Source of the DNA: Cycas panzhihuaensis
Taxonomy: Eukaryota > Cycadophyta
DNA length: 64,000 nt
Assembly: GCA_023213395.1 (NCBI GenBank)
Contig: CM041465.1
Coordinates: 193,385,741-193,449,740, forward strand
Direction of reading: 5' to 3'
Part shown: piece after piece, positions 23,184 through 33,260 of the stretch
How positions within the stretch are numbered: position 1 is the first letter of the stretch
Layout: each line of letters opens with the position of its first letter
Translations under genes and position numbers: made by a program
Notes under the pieces: generated by a model
Seen by the model: the letters and a program-made list of their open reading frames with translations, nothing else
Told to the model about the DNA's origin: nothing
Database searches by the model: none

Positions 23184-23407
23184 TGTTGGAAAATAGAACC
23201 TGCAATAAGATATTAACAAATAGAAAAGAAACACACCTCCATAAGACTGAATGGTATCCTTAAGGTACCTCCATTGTATTAACAAAACATCTTTCCAACA
23301 ACATTTAATATAATACACTATATTATATATTTATAATACATGTCATAATGGAAGAGTAGGACCCACTTGTATATGGGACAAATCAAATGTGCATTAATAT
23401 TCTAATA
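23184..23407 (-). repeat. Gag-only element 5' LTR
   Basis: 224 bp, paired with 20315-20538 at identical length. The right target duplication GAGGA follows at 23408-23412. Confidence 0.88.
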
Positions 23408-24716
23408 GAGGAGAAGGCTCATTAGGTATGGAACCCACCTTTTCTCCTTTCACTCTCCTTTGAAGCTTCTTCCTTGCTACCTCCTTAGTGAAACTAAGGA
23501 AGAGCTGGAAGGAAATAATAAGCAAATGAGAAAGGGAGGGTTTACCTCCCATTTACAATAGAAAAACTAGAGAAAGAAAGTGTTGTAGAAAGTATACAAA
23601 CAAATTTTGTAAAACTTAAAAGAAGGAGAGAAAAATAAAGGATGATGAGTACCAGCTATGGATAGATCAGGGGTAGATCTACTTAGAAAATAAGAGAGGA
23701 AGGCCAGCCTTATGGGGTTTATAGGTGGAACCTTAAAGGAGTAACAAATTGGAGATAAAACTTAAATAAGATAGGAGATTTATGCTTGATGGTGTACTTA
23801 GAGTGTGTCTTTCCTTTAGTCAGCCACGTTGCAGGCCTGCTACTATGGATCTGGAGTTGTAGATGACTATTATCAGGCTAGGAAGTTCACATGTTAGACT
23901 TATATTGTTGCAACATATTTCTGTGGAAAAGTCTCAAGAGTGAGTGAGAGAGAGAGTTTAAGAGAGTAAAAGAGAAAGAAATGAGGGCATTTTTAGGTTT
24001 CTAAACCCAACCCTAGATCAATTAAGTGATTAGTATTCAACTTGGGCTGGGAATACATCTCTTCCATATGGAAATTTCATAATAAATGTAAAATTAGCCA
24101 CAATAGATTTTAAAAAGTAAAATATAACAATCACCCTGTGGTAAACTTTGTAGTACCATAATGTTTGTAGTGGTACCATGATCTTTTTCGTGGTGTGGAA
24201 AAAATATAAGCAAAAGGAAGCTTGAGGGCTTAAAAAAAGAGGTTACTTTAGGACTAAGGGGTATGACACTCTGCCTAGGTGGCAAGAGATAGTCATGGGA
24301 CCTAGGAAACTTATGGTAGGTCAAATATCAAAGATGAGAAGCTCCCAAAAAGTTACTAAGTAAATGAAAAGACACCAACCATACCTAAGTAAGGTGCTAA
24401 GGGTCGAGGTATATCAACGAGTGATGTGATTAGGCTACGAGAGCCAATTGGTACTTAGGGATAATGCATAGATATGAAGGAGGGTTGTGGAGTGCCAAGG
24501 GATGCATATTCCTAGATTGTCATAGGTTGAAGTGGTGTAATGAAACATGATCAAGCAGTGGATATATAATGATCACTCAATAAACTAAACAATCATGTAA
24601 TATAAATGAAATACTTCAATTCACCTCTAGTATAACTCATAGAGGTGAGGGATAGAAGTATACTTGTACTTACCTGAGTTGACCGATTCATAACCATTCT
24701 CAGTAGCTGGGAAACA

Positions 24717-25342
24717 TTACCCCCTTCACAGTAGATCCTCGATGCTCAGAAGTGTAACATTGTGGCAAATGCTAGCAATACAATATTAGTAATACACACA
24801 CAAAGCACCAATGATAAGATCCAATGGTGATGGCAAGTGCCATGGTAGAATATGTGAGCACGACAATGACAAAGAGATGATATAGGGGCTACCTATGTGT
24901 CACCCTAAGGTAGATAGGTAGAGAACTAGATAGGGAGGGATGCCCCCCATCACATGAATGCAAAGCAACTAATAGTTATAATCATGATTTTAGTTAAACA
25001 AATGTTATAAAAGAGGTATTCTAGACATAGAAGGACTAGAGTGATGAGAGTTCTATACCAAGAGCAACATGAATAGTAGGGTAAAGAAAGTAACCCTGGT
25101 GGCCGCCATAGTTTAACCTCATTAGTCACCAACTTTTAGAGGTATGAATGAGTCATAGCATGAGGAAGGGATGATCCAAAACTTGGGTGCTTGGGTGACC
25201 AAACAAGTTTCTCAAGGGGGATCATCAAGGAGAGGGAGGCGATGCTTGAGGATAAAATAAATAAGGATGTCTACCTCAGCATTGCAATCCCAAAGGACAT
25301 GTTAGATATCAATGGAAGGGAAATGAGATAAAAGGGACCTAG
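24717..25342 (-). pseudogene. Tat-A 3' internal region: polypurine tract and end of second RNase H gene
   Basis: Directly inside the LTR the plus strand reads TTACCCCCTTCAC, i.e. GTGAAGGGGGTAA in sense, a good polypurine tract at 24717-24729. The rest aligns with Tat-B 39300-39840: for example CATAGTTTAACCTCATTAGTCACCAACTTTTAGAGG at 25108-25143 against 39590-39622, and the CTTGGGTG / CTTGGGCG stretch near 25183. This is the part downstream in sense of the second RNase H. It is cut at 25342 by Copia-2; the left target duplication is CCTAG at 25338-25342. No open frame survives. Confidence 0.7.
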
Positions 25343-25640
25343 TGAAAATAGTGGATCAATCCTTTATCTCCATGCACTAAACATAAAGGTAAACATAGGA
25401 GCAAGAGAGACTTGAGAGAAAGAAAGTAGCTCTTACAAAATAGGGAGGTAAGAATGAATCTCCTCCATTGAGCTTTTACTTTTATATTGAGAGAGGGAGC
25501 ATTAGAGTTGAGTGAAATGAAATTACACATAATGCATATGAAAGTGCATTTCACTTAAGTGATCTAATTTAAAGTTCACTTAAGACCCTTTGTAGAAATA
25601 ATCAACTAATGTAATGACCTTATAACATTAACCCTTTTCA
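25343..25640 (-). repeat. Copia-2 3' LTR
   Basis: 298 bp, TGAAAATAGTGG to CCCTTTTCA on the plus strand, paired with 52133-52430 at equal length. The polypurine tract ATCTCCCCCTC (plus strand) follows at 25641-25651. Confidence 0.92.
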
Positions 25641-25651
25641 ATCTCCCCCTC

Positions 25652-26050
25652 AATGGTAGAAGGTCATTTCATCCTATTTTATTCTATCCTATGAGGTCTT
25701 CATTTGAGCCTCTTATAAAGAAAACTACTATGACACTTTTGTGGAAAACCCTCATGGGGAAGAAAACCCATAAATTTTTTAATCTATTAACCTAGATCAA
25801 TCAACTCTTTAAATGAAGCTAGATAGCCAATTAGTATAATGAATTTTGTAGCTAAAATCTACTAAGTCTCCATATACCATTTAGTCATCCCCCATGCCCT
25901 TTCGGGTTTTCACATGTTCCAATTTTCTAAAATGATACAACTCTTATCCTTTCACGTCCACAAGGGGTTTTCACAAATGGAATAAAGCAAAGACTTACTC
26001 TTGTCCTTCCGCGCCTACAAGGGGTTTTCATGAATGAGATAGAGTATGAT
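25652..26050 (-). repeat. Copia-2 3' untranslated segment with repeated AAGGGGTTTTCA motif
   Basis: Non-coding. The plus strand has CACAAGGGGTTTTCACAAATG at about 25961 and TACAAGGGGTTTTCATGAATG at about 26018, with the diverged GCCCTTTCGGGTTTTCACATG near 25897. Copia-1 keeps the same set at 6430-6575. Confidence 0.65.
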
Positions 26051-26690
26051 GGTCCTATTGTCATCTCCTTCAATCAGTCAAAGATGGAGGCCCTAAGGCT
26101 GACTTGCTTTCAGAATTATTCAAACTTCACACTCTTCAGTGGTTTGGTAAAGATATCGGCCACTTGATCTACTATGTGGTAGTACTCCAGTTGAATTGTG
26201 CCATCATGAACTAATTCTCTAATCCTGTGTATTTTTATACTTATATATTTAGTACGATCATAAAATATTGGATTTTTAGCCATCTAGATTGTAGATTGAT
26301 TATCTACATGTAAGCTAGTAGAACTTGTTTGGGTGACATTTAATGTATTCAACAATTTTCTAATCCATATCACCTCCTTGCTTATCTCAGAAGTAGTAAT
26401 ATACTGAGCTTCTGTGGTTGAGTCTATAACTATCTTCAGCTGACTAGATCTCCATGATATTGATGCTATTCCAAATAATGTTACATACCCAAATGTTGAT
26501 CTTCCTTTGTCTTTATCTGCAACAAAGTCTAAGTCTATGTATGCATAAAGTTTAACATTGAGTTCATACAACAAACCATATTTTCTAGTCGTCTTTAAGT
26601 ACTTTAACACTCATATTGTAGCTTGCTAATGATTCTTCTTAGGATTTGTCATGAATCTTGCAAGAATGCCAATAGAGTATGCAATATCTA
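26050..26690 (-). pseudogene. Copia-2 RNase H remnant
   Basis: The 108-residue open stretch at 26284-26610 is a clear Ty1/copia RNase H. It has LYAYIDLDFVADKDKGRSTFGYV (first Asp region), ISWRSSQLKIVIDSTTEAQYI (family STTEAEY, Glu now Gln), SKEVIWIRKLLN and LHVDNQSTI (Asp present). The C-terminal part, to about 26050, reads in broken frame: HRIRELVHDGTIQL-like, then VADIFTKPL, the normal end of copia pol. Two upstream stops separate it from RT. The catalytic Glu to Gln change would disable it. Confidence 0.85.
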
Positions 26691-27745
26691 ACCTTGTGTT
26701 GGTAGTATAGATAAGACTACCTATAAGTTGCCTATAAAGTGTTGTGTCTGTCTCCCTAATGTCACCATCAATTCAGAGTTTAATATTAGGCTCCATAGGT
26801 GTATCCACTAGTCGAGCACCTTCTAACTGAAACTTTATCAGAAGATCATTGATATATTTTTCTTGGAAGAGAAAGATTTTTCTATTCTTTTGAGTTAGTC
26901 TAATTCCTAAGTAATATTTCATCAACCCGAGGTTAGACAATTCAAAAGTTTTAGCAAGGTCCTTCTTCAACTAGCTAATTACCTGTTCACTATTCCCCGC
27001 TATTAGCATGTCATCCATAAAGATTAAGAGGTAAGTGACTTTATCATTTTGGTGCTTGATGAATAATGTTGTGTAAATATCTTGATAGTCACAAACCTCA
27101 TATCCAAGTTGCCTCATTCTTTCAGACAACTTGGTAAACCAAGCATGAGGGGCTTGCTTTAGGCCATATAAGGACTTTTTGAGCCTACAAACCTTATTCT
27201 CTTGATTGACAATCTCGTATCCTTCTAGCTGAGCCATGTAAATTTCTTCTTTAAGGTCCCCATTGGGAAATGTGGTCTTAACATCAAGTTGGTGGATTTT
27301 CTAACCTTATTGAGCAACCAAAGCTATAAGAGTTCTAATTCTAGGCCACTTAGTTATAGGAGCAAAGATTTCAGTATAGTTGATGCCTTCCCTTTGCATG
27401 AATCCTTTTACTACCAACCTCGCCTTGTGTTTTTTTAGGGTGCCATCTAATTTGTACTTATTTTTTAACACCCATTTATTTTGAACTACCTTTCTTCCAA
27501 GTGGTAGATCAACAAGCTCTCATGTACTGTTCTTGATAAGAGATTGGTACTCTTTATTCATGGCATTTCTCCAAGTTGCATGCTTTACAACTTCTTGGTA
27601 TGTTAGGGGCTCTTCATTAAGAGTAAGGTGCAGTTCTGCTAGTTTAAGCTCAATGGAAAGTAATTCATACATCCTTGCTCTATGGGCACTTCTGGTTCTA
27701 ATTTTGCCTACCTCATCTAGTCGCATGTCCTTGTGTAGCTAGTAG
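26690..27745 (-). pseudogene. Copia-2 reverse transcriptase (RVT_2) remnant
   Basis: Three open stretches in one order: 27520-27726 (N-terminal, ATWRNAMNKEYQSL), 26971-27237 (VCRLKKSLYGLKQAPHAWF, then YLLIFMDDMLIAGN with both catalytic Asp residues) and 26773-26970 (LGLMKYYLGIRL, IFLFQEKYINDLL). Between them the NP.GRKVVQNKWV and fingers segments (27240-27520) are readable with stops, e.g. TAA/TAG at Gln. A TAG separates the second and third stretches where Gln or Trp is expected. This is the best-kept RT of the Copia-1/Copia-2 pair. Confidence 0.88.
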
Positions 27746-27979
27746 GCTTCACAAAAACTTTGAGTTGGGAATGAGGTTTTCATTTCCACAGCCTCTTCGT
27801 TTTTGTTTTGATCCTGAAAATGATCATATGAAATATTTGGCATGGAGAAAGTTGACGATGCTAGAGAAGATGGGCTAGCCACAAATGTTGGAGAAGATGA
27901 TCCTTCTACTATGGCTTTGCCTTTGTCAACTTAGTTATTTATAAATGATGGAGTTGGATGTGCACACATTAGTTGGGAG

Positions 27980-28571
27980 TCATAGCTTGTATCCTCTGAG
28001 GCTCTATTTTTAAATTCCAAGATTTTGAGCAACTATTGAGCATCTTGCCCCACTAAATTTTTGAATCTAAACATCAAATTCAATAGCATTATTAAATTAG
28101 TATGAAGGCATCTTGGAGTCAAGTTTGAGTAATTGATTTTCATTCTCCACAAAGATAACATCTCTAGTGATGATGATTTTGCGCTATGAAGGTATGAAAA
28201 CCTTGTATCCCTTTTTGTCCATAGGGTACCCAACAAAGATGCCTTTGATGGCTCTATCCTGGAGCTTATTTCTATGTTTCTATAGAATATGAGCATAATA
28301 AGTAGAGCCAAAAATTTTGAAGTGGGAGATAGAGGGGGTTTATCCATACTACATTTCATATGGAGAGGGGCCGAGCTTGGAGGGATTAATAGTATTGATG
28401 TAATACACAGTAGTTTAGATAGCCTCAGCACATTCTTATATACCAGTATAGCATGAGCTATATTCATGATGGTCTTATTCATGTACTTGGCAACTCTATT
28501 TTGCTGGGGTTTTTGCTGGGGTGTACCTGCAATAATGGTCTAATGTTTGATTCCATGTTGACGTAGGTACG
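27980..28571 (-). pseudogene. Copia-2 integrase, C-terminal part
   Basis: Continues, in sense, from 35059 after Gypsy-2 is removed. The minus strand at about 28470-28505 reads QQNRVAKYMNKTIMNIAHA, where the family has QQNGVAERMNRTI. The catalytic Glu is AAG, Lys (28486-28488). Downstream pieces give the KIFGSTYYAHIL and GIFVGYPMDKKGYKVF blocks near 28190-28300. The 149-residue open frame at 28033-28482 runs across this region but drifts out of the integrase frame, so it should not be taken as a real protein. Confidence 0.82.
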
Positions 28572-28912
28572 TGTAACATAACCCTACCTTTCCTTAGCAA
28601 GTGCGAACCACCAATAAGTAAGGATTAAGGGGTTTAGTAAGTTATGTGTATAGACCACTAAGTCATCCAATAAGATGTAAGGTCACTAGGGCCACCAATA
28701 GAATCATTAAGGATGAAGACCCTTACTTGTGTATTTAAAGGGTTAAATCACTCATAATGTTATTGAGTGTGATATCTTGAAAGGAGAAAGTACTTCGGTA
28801 CTCATTTTGGTGATTTATTTTCTATGATCTATTTACGCACTCATGTTATTTGGCTTCATTTTCTGCTAATTATCACTTCCACGAGCCCAAATTTCTTAGA
28901 AGGAATGGTCCA
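28572..28912 (+). repeat. Gypsy-2 5' LTR
   Basis: 341 bp, TGTAACATAACCC to AATGGTCCA, paired with 34718-35058 at equal length. It contains GTATTTAAAGG near 28732 as a possible TATA-like sequence. Confidence 0.93.
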
Positions 28913-28914
28913 AG

Positions 28915-28926
28915 TGGTATCAGAGC
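28915..28926 (+). promoter_or_regulatory. Gypsy-2 primer-binding site
   Basis: TGGTATCAGAGC two bases after the 5' LTR, a full match to the usual initiator tRNA-Met primer site. Confidence 0.93.
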
Positions 28927-30182
28927 TGCATTCATGATCGTGGGAAGCTACCCGGAATAGTAATTTTTTTTTTTCTTGTATGATTAAGTAATCTCTCTAC
29001 CTAGGTAGAGATTGAGGAAAGACCTTCACTCAATACTCTCTCTAAGAAGATTAAGAAATGGTAGTAGGATAGATTAGAGGTCATAAACTGAAGGGGAATT
29101 TCACCCTTCAGGTACCGCAAGCAATTTATTTCTTCTACACTCAATTCAATTTTTAAGCTTTCTTTTTCTACATTGGGTTATATTCCAAGGGTAGATAACA
29201 CCGTTAGGCAGCTACCTTTTATGTCCCCTCCCACTTCTCTCTTCTGGGCAAATAACACCGCTGGGTGGCTACCTAAGTAGTTAGGTAGAGACCCTATACT
29301 GGGGGTCTTTAAAGATCACCGGGATCTGTCATTCTAGCTAAGCGCATCATGGCTTTTCTGCCCCTTGCATGAAGGACTGGAGATAACACTCCTAAACCAA
29401 GCCCTAGACAGAACCTGACCACATAAGTGTACCTCCATATACCTCCAGGTATATAGGAGGACCCCTTTAGGATTCTAAAACCCTCCCTAGCATAGGTAAA
29501 CTATCGACCATTAAAGTCTTGTAGTGCATTAGTTAGCGGTTAGTACCATGAAGTTACCTGCCCCAAACTTCTGCATTAGAAGTTTATTGGTAGGCCTATA
29601 AGACCAAGCACACCTCATTCTGCAATGGGTAGGATACACCTGATCATTCTTTGTTTCCCCTACCCTAATCTTAATTAAGATCATAATCCACTGACTGCCT
29701 AAATTCAAAACTTGTCAGAATAGTCAAACCTCTAAAAAAAAAAAGAAGAGAGTAGAAAAAAACTACCCTTATAACTCCACTTAGCCCTTGCTCACTGTGC
29801 AAAACTTAATTACCCTTATAACTCATATATCTTAATTTGATCAGCATCTTGTAAGGTTCATTTTGCACTAGGTTAGTCTATACCCCCAATTTTCACTCTG
29901 TTATACCCAGGCCACTAGTGGGCCCCACCACTCCAAATTAACCTTAAAAACTCATACATCCCATTTTAATAAGATTTTGTGCTCTTTTTAGTGGACTAAA
30001 TATCTTGCTTATGTAATTTTGGGGTCAACAGGCTATAGACACCCCACATTCCCTTATTCGCCCCTTCTTTCCCATATAGCAACTTCCTATTCTTATATCC
30101 CATTCTTTCTTAATCTGTCCCACTTTGTTCTTTCCCTTCTTTCTACTTAATCATGCTTCTTTAATCTCTTTCTTCAACTCCA
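28927..30182 (+). other. Gypsy-2 leader
   Basis: About 1.25 kb of non-coding sequence between primer site and gag. It has a partly repeated phrase, GATAACACCGTTAGGCAGCTACCTTT at 29195 and AATAACACCGCTGGGTGGCTACCTAA at 29251. Later CTTATAACTC recurs at 29768, 29814 and in diverged form near 29940. I see no gene. Confidence 0.6.
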
Positions 30183-31236
30183 ATGACAAAAAATCAAATA
30201 GAAAAATTTTTTGAGTTGACCAATGACTTGTCTAACTTCAAAATAGAGGTCAATGATAAACTCAGTAGCATGCCTACTAAATTTGACTTAGATGACACCA
30301 AGATAGAGATTCTCAGATTGCTTCAGTAATGGGTGCCACCTCGACCCCAAAGCACATTAGCTTCTAACTCAACGGGCAACCAACCTCCCCCTTCTCTAGG
30401 AAGCAATGCATATACAAGAGGTTCTCCACCAAGACATCCTTTTTTCTGCCATAAGATCAACATTCCTACCTTTGATCCAGATGTGAATAAAGAGTGCACT
30501 CGAAGCTAGATTAATAAGTTAGAATCCTACTTCACTGTCCACCCAATGTCAGAAGAGGACCAACTCTTATATGCTTCTATTCACTTGGATGGTTGAGCTC
30601 ACCATTGGTTTAACTGGTAGAAGTGGGAATATCCCTCTCACCAAACTTGGTCCCACTTCACTAGTTGTTTCTTTGAATAATATGAAGATACATGGAGTTA
30701 ACCTTTTTTCACATAACTCACCCAGCTTAAGAAGACATCAACTGTAGAAGCTTACACGGATGAATTTCAAGCTTTATATAACCGCATGCCACAAAGCCAA
30801 AACTTGGACAAATAGACAGTGATTGATATTTATGTGGCAGACTCCAAGATCGTATTCAGATGAGATTAAAGACAATGGCAATTTACTCCCTTAAGGAAGC
30901 TTTAAAGTGGGCCCTTACAGTAGAAGCTGAGTTTACAGCAGACAGACCCTTAGCTATTCGACGGGATAACTCTTCGTTCTCACGCACTCAATAGGTAGAT
31001 TTCCAATGACCTTGACCTCAATTTGACGATGCCTCTCATCCTTAAGCTGATTTCATATGTCCTTGGCCACGACAGGATGATTCTCGACCATCTATTAATC
31101 ACTAGAATGAGGATACATCTACCAAAAAAGTCTAAATTTCTCAAGCTGAAGCATAACATTGACTTGAGGCTAACCTTTGTATGCAGTGTGCTGAAAAGTG
31201 GACTTTGGGGCATGGTCGTTTTTACAAAGTATGATG
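30183..31236 (+). pseudogene. Gypsy-2 gag remnant
   Basis: Starts ATG at 30183 (MTKNQIEKFFELTNDLSN), chosen as the first ATG of a frame that stays open to a TAA at 30327 (LLQ*WVPPRP). The capsid part reads INIPTFDPDVNKE, INKLESYFTVHPMSEEDQL, AHHWFNW and STVEAYTDEFQALYNRM, a retrotransposon gag domain. A CCHC knuckle of the LCxxC....GH type is readable at about 31168-31225 as LCMQCAEKWTLGHGRFY, with the last Cys lost. Stops are mostly TAG/TGA at Trp and TAA/TAG at Gln. A frame change occurs near 30840. Confidence 0.8.
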
Positions 31237-31237
31237 T

Positions 31238-31744
31238 ATGGTTTTCTCCATTGACCCATCCCTTTTCCCTGATGATCCCTCTAATTCTGACTCTGATCAG
31301 GAGGCTAATGATGAAACCCATGATGATCTTACACTAGACCCCCAACCCAAAGTATATATATCTACTCTCATCGCATCCTCTTGTCCTGAACCCCCGAGAG
31401 TTAGAGGCATTCTCCATAAGACTCTAATATCTATCTTGATTGACAGTGGCATGTCACTTAACTTTATTGATATTTTGAGAGTTAGACAACTTAACCTATA
31501 TATTGTCCCCAAAACTAGCTTCATATGTTCTCTACCAGGGTACCAGAAACTCCATTATATAAGTGTTATTAAAAACCTCCAAGTCCAAATTGACTCATAC
31601 CTTTTGGTGTCAGACTTCTATGCCTTGTCAATAGGAGGATCTGATGCCATCTTAGGGATTCAATGGTTGCAAACACTAAGGACCTATAGCATGAACAACT
31701 TACCTACAAATCCATTCATTGCCTTCAAAGCCCACATGGGGTGA
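31238..31744 (+). pseudogene. Gypsy-2 protease
   Basis: A 168-codon open stretch ending in TGA at 31742-31744. Near residues 65-75 it reads ISILIDSGMSLNFID, the aspartic protease turn D-S-G with the catalytic residues kept. Near residues 135-145 it has AILGIQWLQTL, the second conserved block of gypsy proteases. The acidic N-terminal part (SDSDQEANDETHDD) is the gag-protease linker. This is the longest intact domain in Gypsy-2. The ATG at 31238 is only the first Met of the open stretch; the natural protein would be part of Gag-Pol. Confidence 0.82.
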
Positions 31745-31859
31745 AATCACAAAATTTATGGAATGTAATCCCCCCTAACCAAGTGGTCTCTCCCAGATGT
31801 ATGAAATGCCATCTTTAATCTCACCTAGGGTATATAGTCTACCTCAATAATATTCAAAT

Positions 31860-32610
31860 CGAACCACAAATTCATCCACATATCTAGGATGTCATTACCT
31901 AATATGAACAAGTATTCGCCCCTCTACCTACCACTACCCCTCCCGATAACGATTTCTATCATACAATTAACCTCCAATCTAACCATGATCCCATTAGCCT
32001 TCGACCTTACTATAACTTATACTTCTAAAAGAATGAAATCCAGAAACTCACAAATAAGCTCCTCGACTTGGGCATAATCCAACTAAGTAAAAGCCCTTAT
32101 GCAGCCCCAATTATTTTAGTTTGGAAGAAGGATGGCTCTTTTTGCCTATGTGTTGACTATAGGGAATTAAATAAGATTACCATTAAAAATAAGTTTTCCA
32201 CCTATCTTATAGATGACATGCTAGATGAAATCCATGGCGCAACCATCTTTTCTAAGTTATACCTCCAATCTAGTTACTACCAAATCTCAATTGCCCTATA
32301 AGATTATCATAAAATAGTATTTCCTACACATTATGGCCATTTTGAGTTTCGAGCAATGCCCTTTAGCCTTTACAATGCTCTGGCAACCTTCCAAGCTCTA
32401 ATGAATAAAATCTTTGGGCCCTACCATTGAAAGTTTGTCATAGTTTTCTTTGATGACATTCTTATTTATAGTGGCTACCTAGATCTCCATATCCAACACT
32501 TAGAAATTGTTCTCCAAATATTACAGAACCACCAACTCTATGCAAAACTATTTAAGTGTGAGTTTGGATAATCAAAACTCAAATATTTAGGTCACATCAT
32601 ATCATCAAAA
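31860..32610 (+). pseudogene. Gypsy-2 reverse transcriptase remnant
   Basis: In frame from about 31890: HTINLQSNHDPISLRPYY, then [67 protein letters not shown], then [14 protein letters not shown] at about 32435-32475. The active site is FFDD with both Asp residues kept. In-frame stops at 32299-32301 (TAA) and near 32428 (TGA) sit at Gln or Trp positions (AL*DYH, YH*KF). Chromovirus RTs have closely similar blocks. Confidence 0.88.
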
Positions 32611-33260
32611 GGGGTATGCGTAGACCCTAATAAAATATCGGTCATCACAATGTGGCCAACACCTACCACTCTTACCTAACTACGAGCATTTCTTAGGCTC
32701 ACAGAGTTTTATCGATGCTTTGTGCATAACTATGATGCTCTTTCCACCCCATTAACCATCCTCCTTTGTAAAGAGGCTTTTCATTAGTCTCCCAAAGCAA
32801 ATTTTGCTTTTTCCTACCTTAAGGTTGTAATGACCTCCATTCCAGTTCTCATCACTCTTGATTTTAACCAACACTTCCAACTTGAATGCAATGCTTTAGG
32901 ATTTGGTTTAGGCGCAGTCCTAATACAAGACTTTCATCCTATTGCATTTGAAAGTTGAAAATTAAAAGATCATGAGTTTTATCTCTCTACATATCATAAA
33001 GAAATGGAGGCTATTCTCCATGTTATTGATAAATGGTAGCAATATCTCTTAGGCTCTAAGTTTACTATTCTCACGGATCATCGTAGCCTCTATAATTTAT
33101 TAACTAAGCTAGTCTTATCTAAAGAATAAGCTAAGTGGGTTCATCAATTACAAGTCTTTGACTTCTCAATAGCATATAAAAAAGGCAAAGAAAATATAGT
33201 GGCAGATGCTCTTTTACGTCTCCATCCTGATGAAAATATTCCTAACCTAAACCTCGATGC
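32610..33260 (+). pseudogene. Gypsy-2 RNase H remnant
   Basis: Continues in the RT frame: LRAFLRLTEFYRCFVHNYDALSTPLT (connection, family LTGYYRRF), then LITLDFNQHFQLECNALGFGLGAVL (first Asp of the RNase H replaced by Asn in ECNA), HEFYLSTYHKEMEAILHVIDKW (Glu kept), FTILTDHRSLYNLL (Asp kept) and IAYKKGKENIVADALLRL. Stops are TGA and TAG at Trp and Gln positions. The Asp to Asn change is again a G to A type change. Confidence 0.82.

Larger units (their letters stand above)
20315..23407 (-). mobile_element. Gag-only LTR element (TR-GAG type)
   Basis: A 3.1-kb minus-strand element with 224-bp LTRs (20315-20538 and 23184-23407). The LTR ends form an inverted repeat: TGTTGGAA at the start and TTCCAACA at the end. 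A tRNA-Met primer site abuts the right LTR (23171-23183) and a polypurine tract abuts the left (20539-20547). The target duplication is AAGGA left and GAGGA right, one mismatch. The only coding sequence is a single gag-like frame (20546-21679). There is no protease, integrase or RT and no room for one. TR-GAG elements are a known non-autonomous class; this copy fits that class and would depend on enzymes from a Ty1/copia partner. Confidence 0.82.
18497..24716 (-). repeat. Tat-A 3' LTR, interrupted by a gag-only LTR element
   Basis: Aligned by eye with the Tat-B LTR. The start TGGAATCACACCTATGGG matches TGGACGCGTGTCTACGGG. GACCTGCAAATGG at 18639 matches GACCTGCAATGG at 36841. CCTCCCACCCATGGATGGCC at about 18748 matches CCTCCCACCCTTGGATGGCC at about 36943. 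The end AGCTGGGAAACA at 24705-24716 matches GGCTGGAAACA. Removing the inserted 20315-23407 leaves about 3.1 kb, longer than the 2.58 kb of Tat-B, so further indels are present. The stretches around it hold no gene. Confidence 0.8.

Noticed and set aside
28033-28482. 149-codon open frame on the minus strand
   Set aside because: It overlaps the Copia-2 integrase in another frame; the integrase motifs QQN..MNKT lie in the neighbouring frame.
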